Made by a program: the position numbers and the translations under genes. Of a stretch of DNA of 64,000 nt, positions 23,773 through 37,440 are shown in pieces. The stretch is from Phylloscopus collybita (lineage: Eukaryota; Chordata; Aves; Passeriformes; Phylloscopidae): contig JAJNNQ010000075.1 in NCBI GenBank assembly GCA_027886175.1, positions 35,370,501 to 35,434,500 of the forward strand, read 5' to 3'. The notes below the pieces were generated by a model. That model was not told the origin of the DNA. It saw nothing but the letters and a program-made list of their open reading frames with translations, and did not search any database. Positions within the stretch are counted from its first letter, which is position 1; the number at the start of each line of letters is the position of its first letter.

Positions 23773-26700
23773 ATTCAATTCCATCTGGAATGCATTATTT
23801 TGTTGCTGATTGCCACAGAAAAAGCCTGTCCTGCCTCTTGGCAGTGAGGACTACAGAGTTACATGTTTCAGACTACAAAAAAGCAGCCCGTGAGAAGAGT
23901 TTTGCTAATCCAACCGTTGAATCCTGCCTCTTTAAAAACTTACATGCCTACATCAGCACTCTGGGGACTTTCACTGAACAAAGGTACAGTGGGCCAAGAA
24001 CAGTTTTATTTAAAACCATTTCAGAAAGCAGAAGTGGAAGTTCAGAGTGTTTTGGTTTGGGGCTCCCTCCTTCCCTCCCATATCTACAATATATTCCTGG
24101 GCAATAGAAAGAACTAGCAAGCACTTCCTTTTGTTTCCAGTCCTCTTTGTTTGCAAAGTCCATGCAATCACTGAAAATTTATAGGAACAGAGTAAGAGGC
24201 CCATAATCTTATAGCCTAGGGAGGCAAAACTGATGGAGGATAAGACCTGTTTAATGCATTTTGCCCTATGACCAATTTCATGTAGAATATGTGAACCATT
24301 TGGTACTACCCTCCCTACTTCATAGACTCTGTCCTCTGAAGTATGATCGCTAGATTAGAAAGTAATACTTGCTGGCTTACTTTCCAGCTTTATTTATGGC
24401 TTTCTAAGACAAAAAATTATGAAAGTATCTCTCCCATGATCCTGCTCTGGGGGTGTAGCTTCTGAGGTGGATGGATTTGAGTCCCATTTAATAAAGAAGG
24501 GAATTGAATATTGGATACACATCTCATTTCCAACCTTTGCTAGATGAACCCTCTGAGAATAGCTTGATTACTGTGATGAAGGAGAACCAGCACCTGAGCA
24601 GGAGATAATACTTCTCTGTGGTGCTATTTTAGTTGGTTTCATTTGGGAATTCTCTGTCAGGAGCCAGAATGAAAAATGGAGCTCCATGTAAATCAAATGG
24701 ACACATGTGAAGCCTACTCCAGGGTTAATGCCCCCTGTGCCAAATATTTGAATACGACTACTATTTGTCAGGCAGTGTTAGCCTGACACGCACAGTCTGT
24801 ATTTGTCTCATTTACTTAGAAGTAAATTCTAAGTTGTAATAAATGTGCAAACTCATAGCCATGGTAGATATTTTTTGCCTTCATCATATGAGTGATCACA
24901 TGATGTTATTTGATATGATGTGATACACATGATAACCTAAGCATCATACTTAGGAGATGAACTACATTCATGTTATCTGTGAACACCATGTCCTTGCTCC
25001 CCCCTTTCTCACCCCCAGTTTATTTGGAGAATAATAAACAAGCTTTTAAAAACAGCGTAAATAATCTCCTGAATATTTATTCCCATTAAAAGAAGATTCT
25101 TTTCTCTTTCTATGAGTATTTTTTCAAATAACGATGCTTTCAGCTGGTTTGCTTATAATAAAGGCTGCAAACATTACCGAAAGAATTGGCAGCTTTTATT
25201 CACAAGAGAGTTTTCTCTGGAAGGGAAGGAAACTGTTTGGTGAATCCTGTTTTTTGCTTACCCCCAGCAGTTATCACCGCATATAAAGAGGTTGGATGAG
25301 CCCCGAAGGAAGTTGGAATGTTTGTCCCTGTAGGAGCATGTTAGAAACGCCAAGTTAGTGTGACTAATGGATAAGACAGAAAGCAAAGCCGGTGATCTAA
25401 GATGAATAGACGCATTAGAGGGAAAACCAGGAATGCAAATCTCACTTTGTTAGAAACACAGACCTATGTCTGTTCCAGAGTTTTGTTTCATCAACTCTTA
25501 TAGCTCATGGGCTCTTTCACTGTACAGAGCAACTGTAAATCCTGCAAAAACTGGGAGAGGTAGAGCCCATAGAAGCTGATGTTTGTGTTCAGCATTGCTT
25601 GATGGAAGCTGCTAAGTGATACTGAAAATGCTGGCAGGAATCCCAGAGTTCGGAGGGAATTTCCATGTGCTGACTCAGACATGAATTTAAGCTTGCTGAA
25701 GTGCTACACCTGATTCTATTGAGGTTATGAAATCAGAAAGCAAGAAGGAATTTGAAGTGAACTATTGAAATTCTTAATAGCACGTGTAGAAGACACAAAA
25801 AGGAAGTGTGGATGCAAACACATAGTTTATAGTTCCCTATCATATAAAGCACTCTCTGAGGAAAAGTTAGAAAGACACTCACTGAACACTAAGTCAAGCA
25901 ATATCATCCAGGAACAGGGGCAGCAAAATTCTTGCACTCCCAAATTGACAAAATAAATTAACAGCTGTTTAATCAGCCACAGAGAATCAGCTATGATCAA
26001 AATATGTTGCTGTTGGAAATACCTTAAATTCAGAAGTGAGTACTGGGTGCTTTAAGTCTTGACATGAGCTGTCTTCTTTATATGCTGCTTTTAGTAAAAC
26101 AAACTTCTCTACTTACATGCCAATATAGAAGTTAAAGCTTAAGAAGCTTTATAAACTTTTTAGATACAGTAGTTCAAAATTACTAATGAGAAACAGTTTT
26201 CCTAACAATTCTAGTGAAAATGGAAACTCTGGATTTCAGGGTGCATGTAGTAGTAAGATGACTTTTTGGAAAGAGAAGGCCATGCAGGGCCCATCCCAGC
26301 CCCTGTGAGAGAAGTTTGAGTTGCAGGGCAATAATGGGAAGAGACTCTTTGTTAAGTAACAGTTATGTATTCCTGTGGGAAGCTTGCAGACAAATTGTCC
26401 CAACCCTGCTTTTACTACATCCCTTCTCTTTGTCAAGAAAGAGCTGCTTGCTGGTTATATCTGTATTATGCAGAAACACTTTAACATCTCTGTTTATATG
26501 GGAAACATCATCTACATCTTTCCAAAATCTTTAAAAATCTATCATCAACCACAAGATCTATTTTTCAGACTCTGGTTGGTACTGTTCATGTCTAGAGCTA
26601 ATGAAACAATGCAGAAAGATTTATTTGATAAACTGCATCTAAGTCTGCTGTGGCTCATCAAATCCATCAAGGCTTTCTCAAATTTCTTGTTGATTTGAAA

Positions 26701-27820
26701 TTTTTGTGAAAAACACACAGAGTACTTTAATGTTTCAATCATTTCTCAGTGATCTCTTGCAAACCCTGTGTTTCAGCATCAAGCTTATGATTGGATTGTA
26801 AACCAGGAAGGCTGCTGAGACTGATTAGAACAGCATCCCAGTCTAACCCTTGAAATTAAAAATTGGTAATGTTTGTACAGGTTGGGATTTTTTTTTCCTT
26901 TTTCTGCTTCAAATAAGACCAAGGAAGTTTAATAAACAGTTGATTATGGAATGTTTGGATAAAAGGATGTTGCTCTCATGGGCATGATTTCCAGAAGGAA
27001 AATAAAGCTTTAATCTGTTGTCAAAATTCTGTTTGGACTCAGTGGCAGTGGGATTTTAAAAAGTGCCAATTACTTCCCAGAACCAATGAATTTATTTAGG
27101 AAGAGGAAAAATGATTTAACAAGTGGTGGCAGCTTAAAAAAAATATCTTTGTAAAGTGCTATTGTATGCCCTGCACACTGAAAAAGGCAAAATCTATTTT
27201 TATCTGAAATTGCACTTATTTTACACATAATAATAGCTAGTTTAAAAACAAAAAGGAACTGCACTGAAATATATATAGCTTTTTGTCATTTATTTATTTC
27301 AATTTCTGTGCCCCTTAGCTTCAATGTCACTTTATTTTCATTGAGCTGCTTAAATTTTATTAAGGTTTCTTTTTACTTGGTGCTAAAATATTTGTGTTGA
27401 CATAATTAGATCTTATGGTCATGGAATAACATTTATTCAGCTGAATATTCAGAATTTATTTAGTACATGTCCTTTTTCATTAACAAACTCTAACCTACAG
27501 CTCTTCTTCTCCAGTAACAGAAAGCAGAGTTCACAAAATTTGTGGTGCATTTTCTGTGAATGAAATTCACCAAAAACATTAGATTTTTTTTTTTATTGGA
27601 AACTGTATGCCTTGCGGAGAAAGGAATTTTCCAATTTTGTGTGGTAGCCATGGATTTTTTTTTTATAAGCAAGAATGTTTTTGGTTTTGGTTAAAATTCA
27701 CAACAGAATTTCTTCCTAGAAATAGAGACACATTGCATTATTTTCACACAAGGCTGTGGCTATGTTCCAGCAGGTTCATACAATTTCTAGCAATTACATC
27801 AGGTGTGTGTGTTAAACACA

Positions 27821-27857
27821 ATATTCCAGGGGACAGATAATCCTGTCCCTGGAATAT
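27821..27857. repeat. Inverted repeat, 15-bp stem, 6-nt loop
   Basis: The left arm ATATTCCAGGGGACAG (27821-27836) pairs with CTGTCCCTGGAATAT (27843-27857) over 15 base pairs with one bulged G and a loop of six bases (ATAATC). This is far longer than expected for chance in a window this size. It matches no transposon terminus I know. Confidence 0.85.
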
Positions 27858-28900
27858 CCAGTGCCTGGATGTGGCACTGGTGTGAGCCACGAGCGTCTGC
27901 CCCATCATGAACAGAATGAAAAAAAACCCAAACATTTCTGAAAAATACTTCCAAAAGTTACTCCTGTATGAAGCAGTTGCTTATTCATGAGTCACCTCCT
28001 CGTGTGGTGTAGGCGACCTACTGTAACAAGCTAACTTGTACCCAGACCCTTTTTTAGTTCTCTCACCTCCTTTCAATCTGTCTAACAGCTTTCAAGAGAC
28101 AGACGTGTCCCTGTGTGTGTCTGGAAAGGAAAGCAGCAGCTTATATCAGCTGAGTGGGTATTTGTGGATTTGGGGAGATGGAGGAGACAATACTTGGATA
28201 TGGATATAAATGCAAGAAGAATTCAGTCTCCAGTGAACAACTTGGGTAAGTTCTGGTGTAGGTTTGTTCAGATTAACAGGGATCTCTGATTTTTGGCTCA
28301 GAGACTTATCTCTTTAAAGGTCTGTAAAAGGAAGAAACTATGATATAGAATAAGCTTCTGGTTTAACAAAGTACAAATCACAGTGTGAAAACTCACTTTG
28401 TTCCTCTAAGATGAAAAAACCTTAAAATTAATTGGAAAGCAAGAAACAATAGTAGAGGCAGCACAGCCTAACTGAGCTGTGAGATTGTGGTAGGATACAT
28501 GTACAGAGTATTTTTTTCAGGCAGATTTGATCTCACCCTTCTCTGAGCCAACTGCAAAACCCAAATCTCTGTATTGGCAGACACGTAGCTGTAGTCCTCC
28601 CAACACTCATTCTAAACTAATAAGTCTGGCAGAGAGAGAGTATATTAGCTCATTCTTAGTTCCAGCAGCTACCCAGAAGGCATTACAACACACTTGAGAT
28701 ATATCTCATACAAACTACTGATATGCCCACACTGCACAGAAGTGACTGCAGTGTGCTGCAGGGACAGCTCGGGCACCAGGAGTTGTGACAGCTCAGAGTG
28801 AGGTATTGGACCTTACATCCCTGGCAGACTCTTGCTGAGTCAAAGCTGGTTTAGCTATAACTCCTGTGGCTGAACCTATGAAAAGAGTCCATTTTCTTCC

Positions 28901-28926
28901 AATAATAATAATAATAATAATAATAA
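28901..28926. repeat. (AAT)n microsatellite
   Basis: About eight AAT trinucleotides run in tandem, followed by a short A run. Confidence 0.95.
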
Positions 28927-29379
28927 AAAATCAGTATTCTCAGGGCAGCATGTGTGTTTCCGGTTTGTGAGCTCAACAAACAATATTTTAGCCTGAGGTA
29001 CTTCTGACCATTTACTGGGTGTAGAATCTGTGTAGTATAACTTCTAAAAAGTGCCTTGCTTATAGCCTGCTAGGTCTGGAAAAAAAACAACTCTGTAGGG
29101 GTGGAATGAATTAGGAGGAAGTATAACATATGGTCAGAGGAAGGAAATTGTCCCTTTCTTGTCCCTAGCACTAAGCTAAAGAAGCACACCCTAGAAGAAA
29201 ATACAAATTTTTAAATGTTTTTTTCTAGACTACAGGTAGCATATCTGAAGCTGTCAGCTGAATTCAGGGCAGAACTCAGGATTACTGACTGAAAAACAGG
29301 GCCACCTGCTTTTAGGTGTACATTACTTACTCTTTGCAGAGATAGGAGCTGTAGATGCTCAGGTGGGAGATGATCTCTG

Positions 29380-29977
29380 CTGGGAGCCTGCTGTGTGTCA
29401 GTGCAGCCTAAAAGGCCAACAGCATCTGGGGCTGAATCTAGAGCAGCATGGCCAGTACATCAAGGGGTCTGATTTTTGCAGCATTCCTTAGAGGGCAGCT
29501 GGAGTCCTGTGTCGTTTCAGACCCTGGTACAAGAAAGACATGGATTAGTGGGGAAAATTCAGTGGAGGCACACCCAGGATGGTCAGGGTCTGGGGCACGT
29601 GCCCTACAGGGTAGAACCTGAGGGACCTGGACTTGTTTGTCTTTGAGAAGGGAAAGCTCTAGAGGGCCTAAAGCAGGGCCTTCTAGGACCATGAGAAGGA
29701 CTCCAAGAAGAGAGAGCCAGGCTGCTCACAGAAGTGCTTGGCAGGAAGAAAAACAACAGTGAGCATACATTTAAATAAGAGGAGTGGGAACACCGCACAG
29801 GTGCAAGAGGCAGTCTACGGGCTCTTGCAATCTCTGCATTTGGAGGTTTGCAGCAGCCAACTGTATAAATCCCTGAGCTATGTGAGCCAATCTCATAGCT
29901 GAGCCTGCTCTGACCAGAAAGTCAATCTAAAGACCTCCAGAGATCCCTGCCAATCTCAATTATTCTGTGGTCCTATT
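29380..29977 (+). mobile_element. CR1 LINE 3' fragment, about 600 bp
   Basis: The fragment follows the end of the CR1 reverse-transcriptase region and the 3' UTR. In order there are GCAGCCTAAAAGGCCAAC, a GCAGCATGGCCAG block, CTGGAGTCCTGTG, TACAAGAAAGACATGGA, GAGGGACCTGGACTTGTTTG, the AGCCAGGCTGCTCACAG block, a GGAGGTTTGCAGCAGCC block, CTCATAGCTGAGCCTGCT, and a tail of AATTATTCTGTGGTCCTAT. Small deletions and frameshifting changes throughout show that it no longer encodes protein. It is the longest of the clearer CR1 copies here and is 5'-truncated. Confidence 0.88.
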
Positions 29978-32900
29978 TCTCCAACAGTTTTTTTAGGAAG
30001 CATGTTCAATTTTTTTCACCAAAGCACACCCATGCCTCAACTGTTCATAAAGACTCTCCTAAGGGCAGCAACTGTAAGCAAACATATTTTGATCAAAATA
30101 TTATCTGTTGAATTGAAAAATTAACTGTTTCGTTCAGGGTTTACTGCGAGGTAACAGTAGATGTTTGCATGAGTTTCCCATGCAAAATCATGTATGTGAA
30201 AATTCCTTCCACAGCAGGTATCTGAGTCCTTTGTCACTGCTTAGCTCTCCAAGTGCATTGTACTTCTCTTAACAGATTTTTTCCTTTGTTCCCAAGCCCC
30301 ATTATATGTAGATAAATGAACTTTTTTTACTGAAATTCTTTGTAGTAGACTAATTAAAAAATACACACAAGGGCAGGAATTGAGGGCATCTGATCTCCAG
30401 CAACAGGTTACATACTCTTAGCCCTTTTCAAGACCCTTTTCAAGAAGCTTATTACTTTACGTTTCTTACATTTCTGGGGAAACTGAAGTCTTGTTTCACC
30501 CTTCCAATGAACATGAGAGTGTGCACTGGTGTTAAGCAGATAAGCAGTAAAGATTTAGGGCAAAACTTCTTGAAGATTTTGTGTTTCTGGACTCTTTTCT
30601 TTTTGGATAAATGTAGAACACCTCTAAACAGGCAAATATGAAATATATTCAATTGGGAATAAAGTAAGAAAATTCCTCCTGATATTAGTGTCTTCCTTGG
30701 TAAGGAAGGTTGATAGAATCAGCCTTATTAATTGTAATATTTAAATACTTACAATGTATCTAACTTCGTTTATCACGACATGCTACTTTCATGCATAATA
30801 CTCTCACGTGTATTGTACAACATCAGAAAAAGCTGGGTGTCAAATCTTTGAATATTCCATGTACAAGCTGTTTTGAACATTCAACTGTGTTAAAACTGTG
30901 AATGATTAAAGAGAAAAAAGACTAGGTGGACCTGAAGCAGTGGGGGGAAACTGACTTTAGAAATGCTATGAGAAGCTGACCGTAAAATGGTACCCTATTT
31001 TAAAAAAGTAAGAGTCAGTAACCTCTCACAATATAACGCTGAAAGAAAACCTGCAGATGCTTCACCTGGGCATCCTTTTTTCCTTAAGTTTACTGTAACA
31101 TTTTTTCTTATACTGTCTAAAAATATAGCTAAGTACATCCCCAGCACAGTTCTGGTTACTGAAGTTGGGTACAAAGGGATTTGATCACACCACTTTTATT
31201 TAGTATATATCAAAACTATCTCTAGAAACTGAAATTAATATTTTCAAAGTAACTTACAGGATTCAGCATCTACAGCCCTCAGATTTTTGTTTGAAATAAC
31301 AGTATTGTGTTTGGGATTTTTTTTATTTTGAGAATTTTAGCCTGAAGCCTTCAATTCCCACAATATAGCTATGCTCAAACCCAAGTTTTTTTGTTGCTGT
31401 TGTTGCATAAAAGTGAGCCATCATTACATTTAATTTCTATGAAATGGACATGCATCATGAAGTGAAATTTTTCTTTGTTCTCAATTGGACCCACAGGTAC
31501 AGCCATTTGTCCTTGGACTGAGATGTTGGTTTAAATTCTTCTGCCTGCATAAATTTATTTAGACATTTCTCATTGATCATGGATCATTCCCATGCCTTTA
31601 GGTAACTAGCTAAATGTTGTTGAAGTAAAATTATCCTTTGACTGTCTTGATCTAGTGTACTGGCATAGCTGCAAGGCTACATAACTCTGACTCTTTAGTT
31701 AGCTGGTCATCTGTTCTTGTACTTTGATTTGGATGCAATGAACTGAATTTTAGAAGTAGGAAATTAAGTACAAAGACCACTCATGGTTGTTTGTAAGAAG
31801 AGCTTAGCATAAGGATGTCACCTGGGCTGCAACTTAATACTTGATAGCATTTCTTGCAAGTAATTATGTCAATAGCTTGAATATGTGGTCATAAGGTTGA
31901 AGTTGCAAAGGGGTGCTGCTTCTGGATCATACCTTCAGTCCTTGCTTGAGCACTTGTTGACAGAAAGCACTCAAGAAGGCATCGAAGTAGATGGAAATTT
32001 CCCTAAATGAAAGGGACTACCTCAGAAAGAGTTAAAGCAACCAACATCAATTTACTTCTACTCTCAATCAGTGATAAATTTAGCCATTCCCAGCTGCTGG
32101 GAGAGTTTCCTAATTGCTAACTTTTACAGCTCACAGTTTACAGCAACCCATGGGCTATTTTAACCTGTGACAGCCTGACTGTCTTTGGCTTCTCCTCAGC
32201 CCTCCCCACTGATTAGCTTAAACAGATCTTCACTGGTCTCACAGACTTACAGAAAAGTTTAATTATTCCCACTTGTAAAAGGCTAAGCTGTCTAACTTAG
32301 AGCTCTTGCTGTCAAGATGCTGAAGATATCAAGATGAACAAAACCTAAATTATTCAAATCTTGTTGTGTGTTTAGCTGACACTACTCTTCAGCTTCAGGT
32401 AACCACTCTATGGCAAAGATACCTGAGTCCATCCTCTGAGCACTTCTCAGCAGGTCAGTTTGAAACCAGGTGAACTCCCACATGCTTTAACTACATCCCT
32501 CAGTAGCTCAGTGCTTAACCTATCTACATCTTTCCTACTTTGTCTACAGTCAGTCAGGGTTTGTCTTAGTCTAAAAGTCTAGTTATGAGATCTGAGATGT
32601 TGCTTGGACAAACCAAGAGCTGGAGATAGAAAAGGAATGGTTACCTGGGCTCTGTACTGGAGTTTTTTCAAAGTCACCCTTAAAGAAAACGAGAGTGAGG
32701 AGGATAGGAAAACCCTGACAGTAGACTAAAAGTTGTTTGTTAGGGTATTTAAATTAGACAGACTTAGTCAAACAGAGGCTTACCTCACATAAATATTCAA
32801 AATGAGAAACAAGATGCTGTGTTGTGCTGCCTTCAGACTGATGGAGCAGTAAGGTATTCAGTGAAGTAAGCCTGAGAGTACCAAACAAACAGGAATGTAC

Positions 32901-33189
32901 CTGAGAAGGCCACGGATCAGAGATTTGATTGTTGTTGGAGAATCTGTCTTTCAAGCTGCTTATCTGTGCTAAAAATTGGTTTGAGCACTTCCAATTGCAA
33001 GTGCCCAATCGGCACAAAGTGGAAGTAATATGCTGACAAAGTCCTGTACAGGTAGCAATCAACATTATTGTGGATGAGCTACAATATTACTAAGATGTTT
33101 TAAGGAGGAGCTGCCAGAGAAGCATTACAGTAATTAACTCTGATTGTCAGAATGTTGGGCAGGCCTGAGTCTCAGAAGCTGAAGCATTC

Positions 33190-33212
33190 AAATAAATAAA
33201 TAAATAAATAAT
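33190..33212. repeat. (AAAT)n microsatellite
   Basis: Nearly six tandem AAAT units. Confidence 0.95.
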
Positions 33213-33339
33213 TGATGTGCATCACTGCTTAGGGATGACAAGTCTGAAACTAGCATCCTGAGTCCATAAAGATAATAGCTTGCTCACAGTTGATGTGAAT
33301 GGATGACAACAGGAACCTTTAGAGGTGATTTGCAAAGGC

Positions 33340-33371
33340 AAAAAAAAAAAAAAAAAAAAGTGTGGGGGGGG
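33340..33371. repeat. Poly(A), 20 bases, then a G run
   Basis: Twenty A are followed by GTGT and eight G. There is no polyadenylation signal or recognisable gene just upstream, so a retrocopy tail is not supported. Confidence 0.85.
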
Positions 33372-33820
33372 AGAGGTTGTACCATTTTCACTTATTTTGT
33401 GATGACTACAGAAGGCTTGAAAGCTTTTGCCCCTCCTCACATTTCACATCTTATCTGATCTGTTTTCCTGGATGATTCTACAACAGGGTAGAGGGAAAGT
33501 ATAATTACGATGCCACATCATACCATGGAAATAATACTGAATTAGGAGAGAAAAGACTTTTTTTTTTTGGTTTAAAACCACTGAGCTCTTTGTGGTTGTT
33601 TTTTTTTTTTAATGAATGTTTTTGGGAGCAGCTAGTTATTTCCAAACTCATTTGTTAGAGGTTTTACTTTCATCTCCTCCAAGATTCAGTACTTCCAGTT
33701 CTAAAAACAAATGCAGAAAAAAATGCTAATCCATTTCTTTGTGTTCTCCACAGATATCTCCCAGGAAATAAAATGAAACCTGATATTACCTGATATTACA
33801 TATTACCAGTATGTTTAGTT

Positions 33821-33857
33821 AAAAAAAAAAAAGAAAAAAAAAAAAGAAGAAAAAAAG
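33821..33857. repeat. A-rich low-complexity tract
   Basis: A-rich tract with scattered G, almost entirely purine. Confidence 0.9.
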
Positions 33858-36261
33858 TATAGGATAAGTGTGAGGCTGCCACTCTGTTTTGTCACACAGC
33901 AAAACAAGGAATGATGGTAAGTGACATAATGCCATTTTCTCTGCCATCTTTGAATCTGTAAATGCTGCAACATTAAAAGATGTGTGTTTAAGCTCTTAAA
34001 TGAGATATCGTGTAAATAGCATCAATATCTGACACATTAGCATGCAGAAGTTGCTACAGCAGCCTATTTAGCATGAGTAAGTCAACAGGATTGAAAGAAA
34101 CTTGGAGATAAAAAACATATTTCAGGGGAAAAAAAGTACACTGCAAAAAAAAATGCATAAGACTGGGTTTTTCTGGAAAATTGCATTCTCTTCTGTTATC
34201 TCACAAATCAAGATTGGTTTGGGGGAGCTCTTTTGTGACTCAAGTTATTGCTCAGCAACAGCATTTACTGCCAGAGAGGGAGAAAGAGTAGTCAAAGCTA
34301 ACCCAAACAGTGTAAGCAGATATTCCACATGGGGTAAAATTTTGAATGATTTATGATAAACAAAACATTTATTAAATCTCTCTGAAAAAAAGCATAGATA
34401 AGGCAACAGTCACAGATGGCCAAAAGATCAATCAGAAAATAACCCACAGGAAGCTTAGTGCCAAAAGTAATTGACATAATCATCAAATCAATTTCTGATG
34501 GTACAAACACTTCTGTATTCAGTCTGTTTCCCTGTGCTGTAGATCATTTGTTATGTCATTCTGATCACTGTTGCCCAATACAAGCTTGTAATAGTTTTGA
34601 GAAGTTCAGGTGCTTTCTGGAGTTTACTTTCCACATACTCACAAAGATGCCAGGTGAGGGCCAGGTTACTCTTTCTGGTAAGTGAGCACTTAGATATTTA
34701 CTTTTGAGACGTAGCTTTATCCCCAGATGTTGTCCATTTTTGTATAAAAATAGACAGCCTTAGGACACTGTGGACCTTTGTGCAAGATGTTCCTTCACAG
34801 TGATTACAACAGAAGAAGTGCACAAACCTGGTTGCTGATGAGAGTTTCAGGCTAAGCCTTTAGGTCATTAGTCAGAGCAGTAGCAATGCCTTCCACAGTT
34901 CAAAGATTGCTGCTCAAAGTCATAATGGAGATCACTTTTCAGAAAAAATAAAAGAAATCTATTATTTCAGCATAACTAAAGCACTTTTCAAAATGTGAGA
35001 GATTTAAAAGTAAAAATGGGGTATATTGCCATATCTACCAGAGTAAAAGAAAAAGGAATTCTATCTGGAGATACACACACTAAGGAACTGAATCAGAGTT
35101 TAATGTTTCTCTCGGGCAGTAGATTGCCAGCTGTGAGTAGGAGCATATTTTGTTTGCTGGTATGATCAGTAGAAATCATATTAGTAATTTAGAACTGCCT
35201 ACCTGCCTATAAAGTGCTTATCTGTGCACTACCCAGAATTTTAAAGTTGTTTGCAAGCATAATAGTTGAAAAATGTTTGAGGTATTGATGGATATTTATG
35301 TCTGTTCAGCTAAGGAAAGGAGTTCACTGAGTGCAAAACTATAATGTTATTTGTGTGCTTGTACAATATAAGTAACATTCTCAGTTGTCTTAATTGTGGT
35401 ACATCATTCAGAAATATTTTACCAATCTAAGAATCTGATATGTTTTGTAACTAGTGGACATTTCTTGGGCCTTCACAGAAAAGAGAGTATCATTTGGAAA
35501 TGCCTAAAGGAAGAAAGCAAGAAGTATCTGAAAGGGGACTTCTGGGTTTTGGTTTTTCTTAAAATTCAGATCCGTTATTGGAGTAAAGAAATACACCATG
35601 GATAAGATGCATACAGGCAATGCAGTAATGCTGTAAATAATATATAACTCTGGTCTATATTCCATTTTTGAGATTGCACTTATATTTTAAGCCCAGGCTG
35701 TTCAATGATGAGTACTGATTTTTGATGTACAAGACGAAATACTGTAATTATTCAGTGTCTGGAAAATCTGAGCTGATACCTTTTCCTGATTTCATCCATC
35801 CTCTGTCCTTTAGCCACTTTCCTGATTTCTTTTAAACACAAGTCAATAGTTTCTTCTCACATCTCCTTATCTGCCTGTAAAGGCCTTCCTTTACCATGGC
35901 CTGTTGCTGAGGGGATATCTCAGTTCACAGGCTCCTGGTGCAACATCTCAGAACAGTTCACTTGGAGCTGTTGCACTCTATTATTATGTCAGAATTGTTT
36001 CCTGACATAGTAAATATGAAAACTACATTTCTTACAAGGAATTGGATTGTACAGTGTCCTTGCTAGGTTTAGTGAATGAACTAACTCCCTCCTCTATAAC
36101 TAGTAATAAATAGTAATAAAACCTTTTGCTGACATTTTAAAGAATAGTGCAGAATGCAAGTAAAACACTGCAGAATTGATTTTGCACTTATCAGACAAGA
36201 AGAAATGCAATTATATTGCATTTCCCCAAGGACTGTTTTCTTTTATCTAGCCTCCTTATTT

Positions 36262-36477
36262 AAAAACAAAAAAACCACCAACAACAACAAAACAACAACA
36301 ACAACAACAACAACAACAAAACCACCACAACCCCCCCCCCAAAAAAACCCCAAAAAAACAACCAAAAAAACCCAAAAAACAACCAACCAAACAAAAACAA
36401 AAACAAAAACCCAAACAAAACCCCCCAAAACAAAACAACACAAAACCAAAACCAAAACAAACAAACAAACAAAACCC
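36262..36477. repeat. 216-bp A/C-only low-complexity tract
   Basis: For 216 consecutive bases the top strand contains only A and C. Sub-blocks are CAA trinucleotides (about 36281-36320), a 10-base C run (about 36331-36340), A7/C3-4 alternations, CAAAAA hexamers, CCAAAA hexamers and CAAA tetramers near 36455-36475. The bottom strand is therefore only G and T. The long frames read through this block (poly Lys/Thr/Asn/Pro or Phe/Gly/Val/Cys) are artefacts of composition. Confidence 0.95.
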
Positions 36478-37152
36478 TTAAGAATTTAAGATTTCAGTAG
36501 TCTTCTATGGATGGCAGAAGGATTCCAAGCCATTGCAATTCCTGGACTTTTTTTGGAAGAGGCCTATGCTATGTACCACTGTGGTTCTCTATTTGTATGC
36601 TATTATTTCAGCAAAATTCCAATTGACCAAATTTCTCTGTGGAACTATGTGTTCTAAAGTGAAGCCCTTAGATTTCTTTTACAGCCTGCTGTTCTGCAGA
36701 GCATTGTGCCACTCTGCTAAGATAAAATCAAACAAATTTTCCCCTCTTTGGTTCTTGCCCCTGATCAGGTAATCTTCTTTGCTATTTTTTGGACCACATG
36801 CACACAGGAATGCACCTGTGTTCTATATTTCTGCAGAGGATTTTTTTTTATCTTACTCATTCTTTTAACTTCATTTTCTTCCTGGAATGAATGAGACTGT
36901 GGGGGATGAACCCCTCGCTGATATGAGGTAATAGAAGAAAAATACAAACATTTTTGGTTCCTATTGTTACATGTGATTTCTCTGTATTCCTGAATTTTGC
37001 CTGTTTCATACTGTCAGTTGATGGTTAACAAAGTATCTTGATGCAAAAAAAATTGTCTGTAACTGCGAAATGTTGATGGACTAGAAAGCCAGGAAATATT
37101 TTTTTATCTAAATAAAGGTGAGGATAGCTGACCTCTTGCAAATAAAGTACCA

Positions 37153-37440
37153 CTTCCAGGCTCTTCTTGGTGGTGCCAGGCAGTAGAACAAGGGGCAACG
37201 AGCAGAAACTGGTGCACAGAAAGTTGCACCTGAACATGAAGAACTTCTTTACTGTGCTGGTGACTGAGCACTGGGACAGGTTACCCAGAGAGGTTGTGGA
37301 GTCTCCCTCACTGCACATATTCAAGGACCATCTGAATGCAATCCTGTGCCCTGTGCTCTAGGAAGACCCTGCTTGAGCAGGGAGGTTGAAACAGATGCTC
37401 CGCTGTGGTCCCTTTAAACTTTACCCATTCTGTGATTCTA
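37153..37440 (+). mobile_element. CR1 LINE 3' end
   Basis: The copy runs from the CCAGGCTCTTCTTGGTGGTG block through GAACAAGGGGCAACG, GAACATGAAGAACTTC, GACAGGTTACCCAGAGAGG, TTGTGGAGTCTCC and a TGAGCAGGGAGGTTG block to the CR1 terminus CATTCTGTGATTCTA. It is well preserved but truncated at the 5' end. The terminal ATTCTRTG octamer marks the true 3' end of the element. Confidence 0.93.

Larger units (their letters stand above)
21771..29379. other. Gene-free unique AT-rich DNA
   Basis: No gene or clear transposon was recognised. The stretch contains the 25-bp tandem duplication at 23716, an 8-bp hairpin at 24766-24788 (TGTCAGGC/GCCTGACA, 7-base loop), the long inverted repeat at 27821 and an AAT microsatellite at 28901. 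The 25060-25300 part has clustered AT-rich homeodomain-type motifs and might be a conserved element; this is not testable from one sequence. Confidence 0.6.
29978..36261. other. Gene-free unique AT-rich DNA
   Basis: Nothing coding was recognised. The stretch holds poly(A), AAAT and A-rich tracts listed separately, and a CTGATATTAC 10-mer doublet at about 33780-33799. A GTAAGT-type donor-like site at about 34679 follows a 75-codon frame, but no acceptor or known protein supports an exon. Confidence 0.65.

Noticed and set aside
36154..36489. Overlapping frames on both strands over the A/C tract
   Set aside because: The A/C-only composition removes stop codons in several frames; the products are Lys/Thr/Asn/Pro or Phe/Gly/Val/Cys low-complexity.
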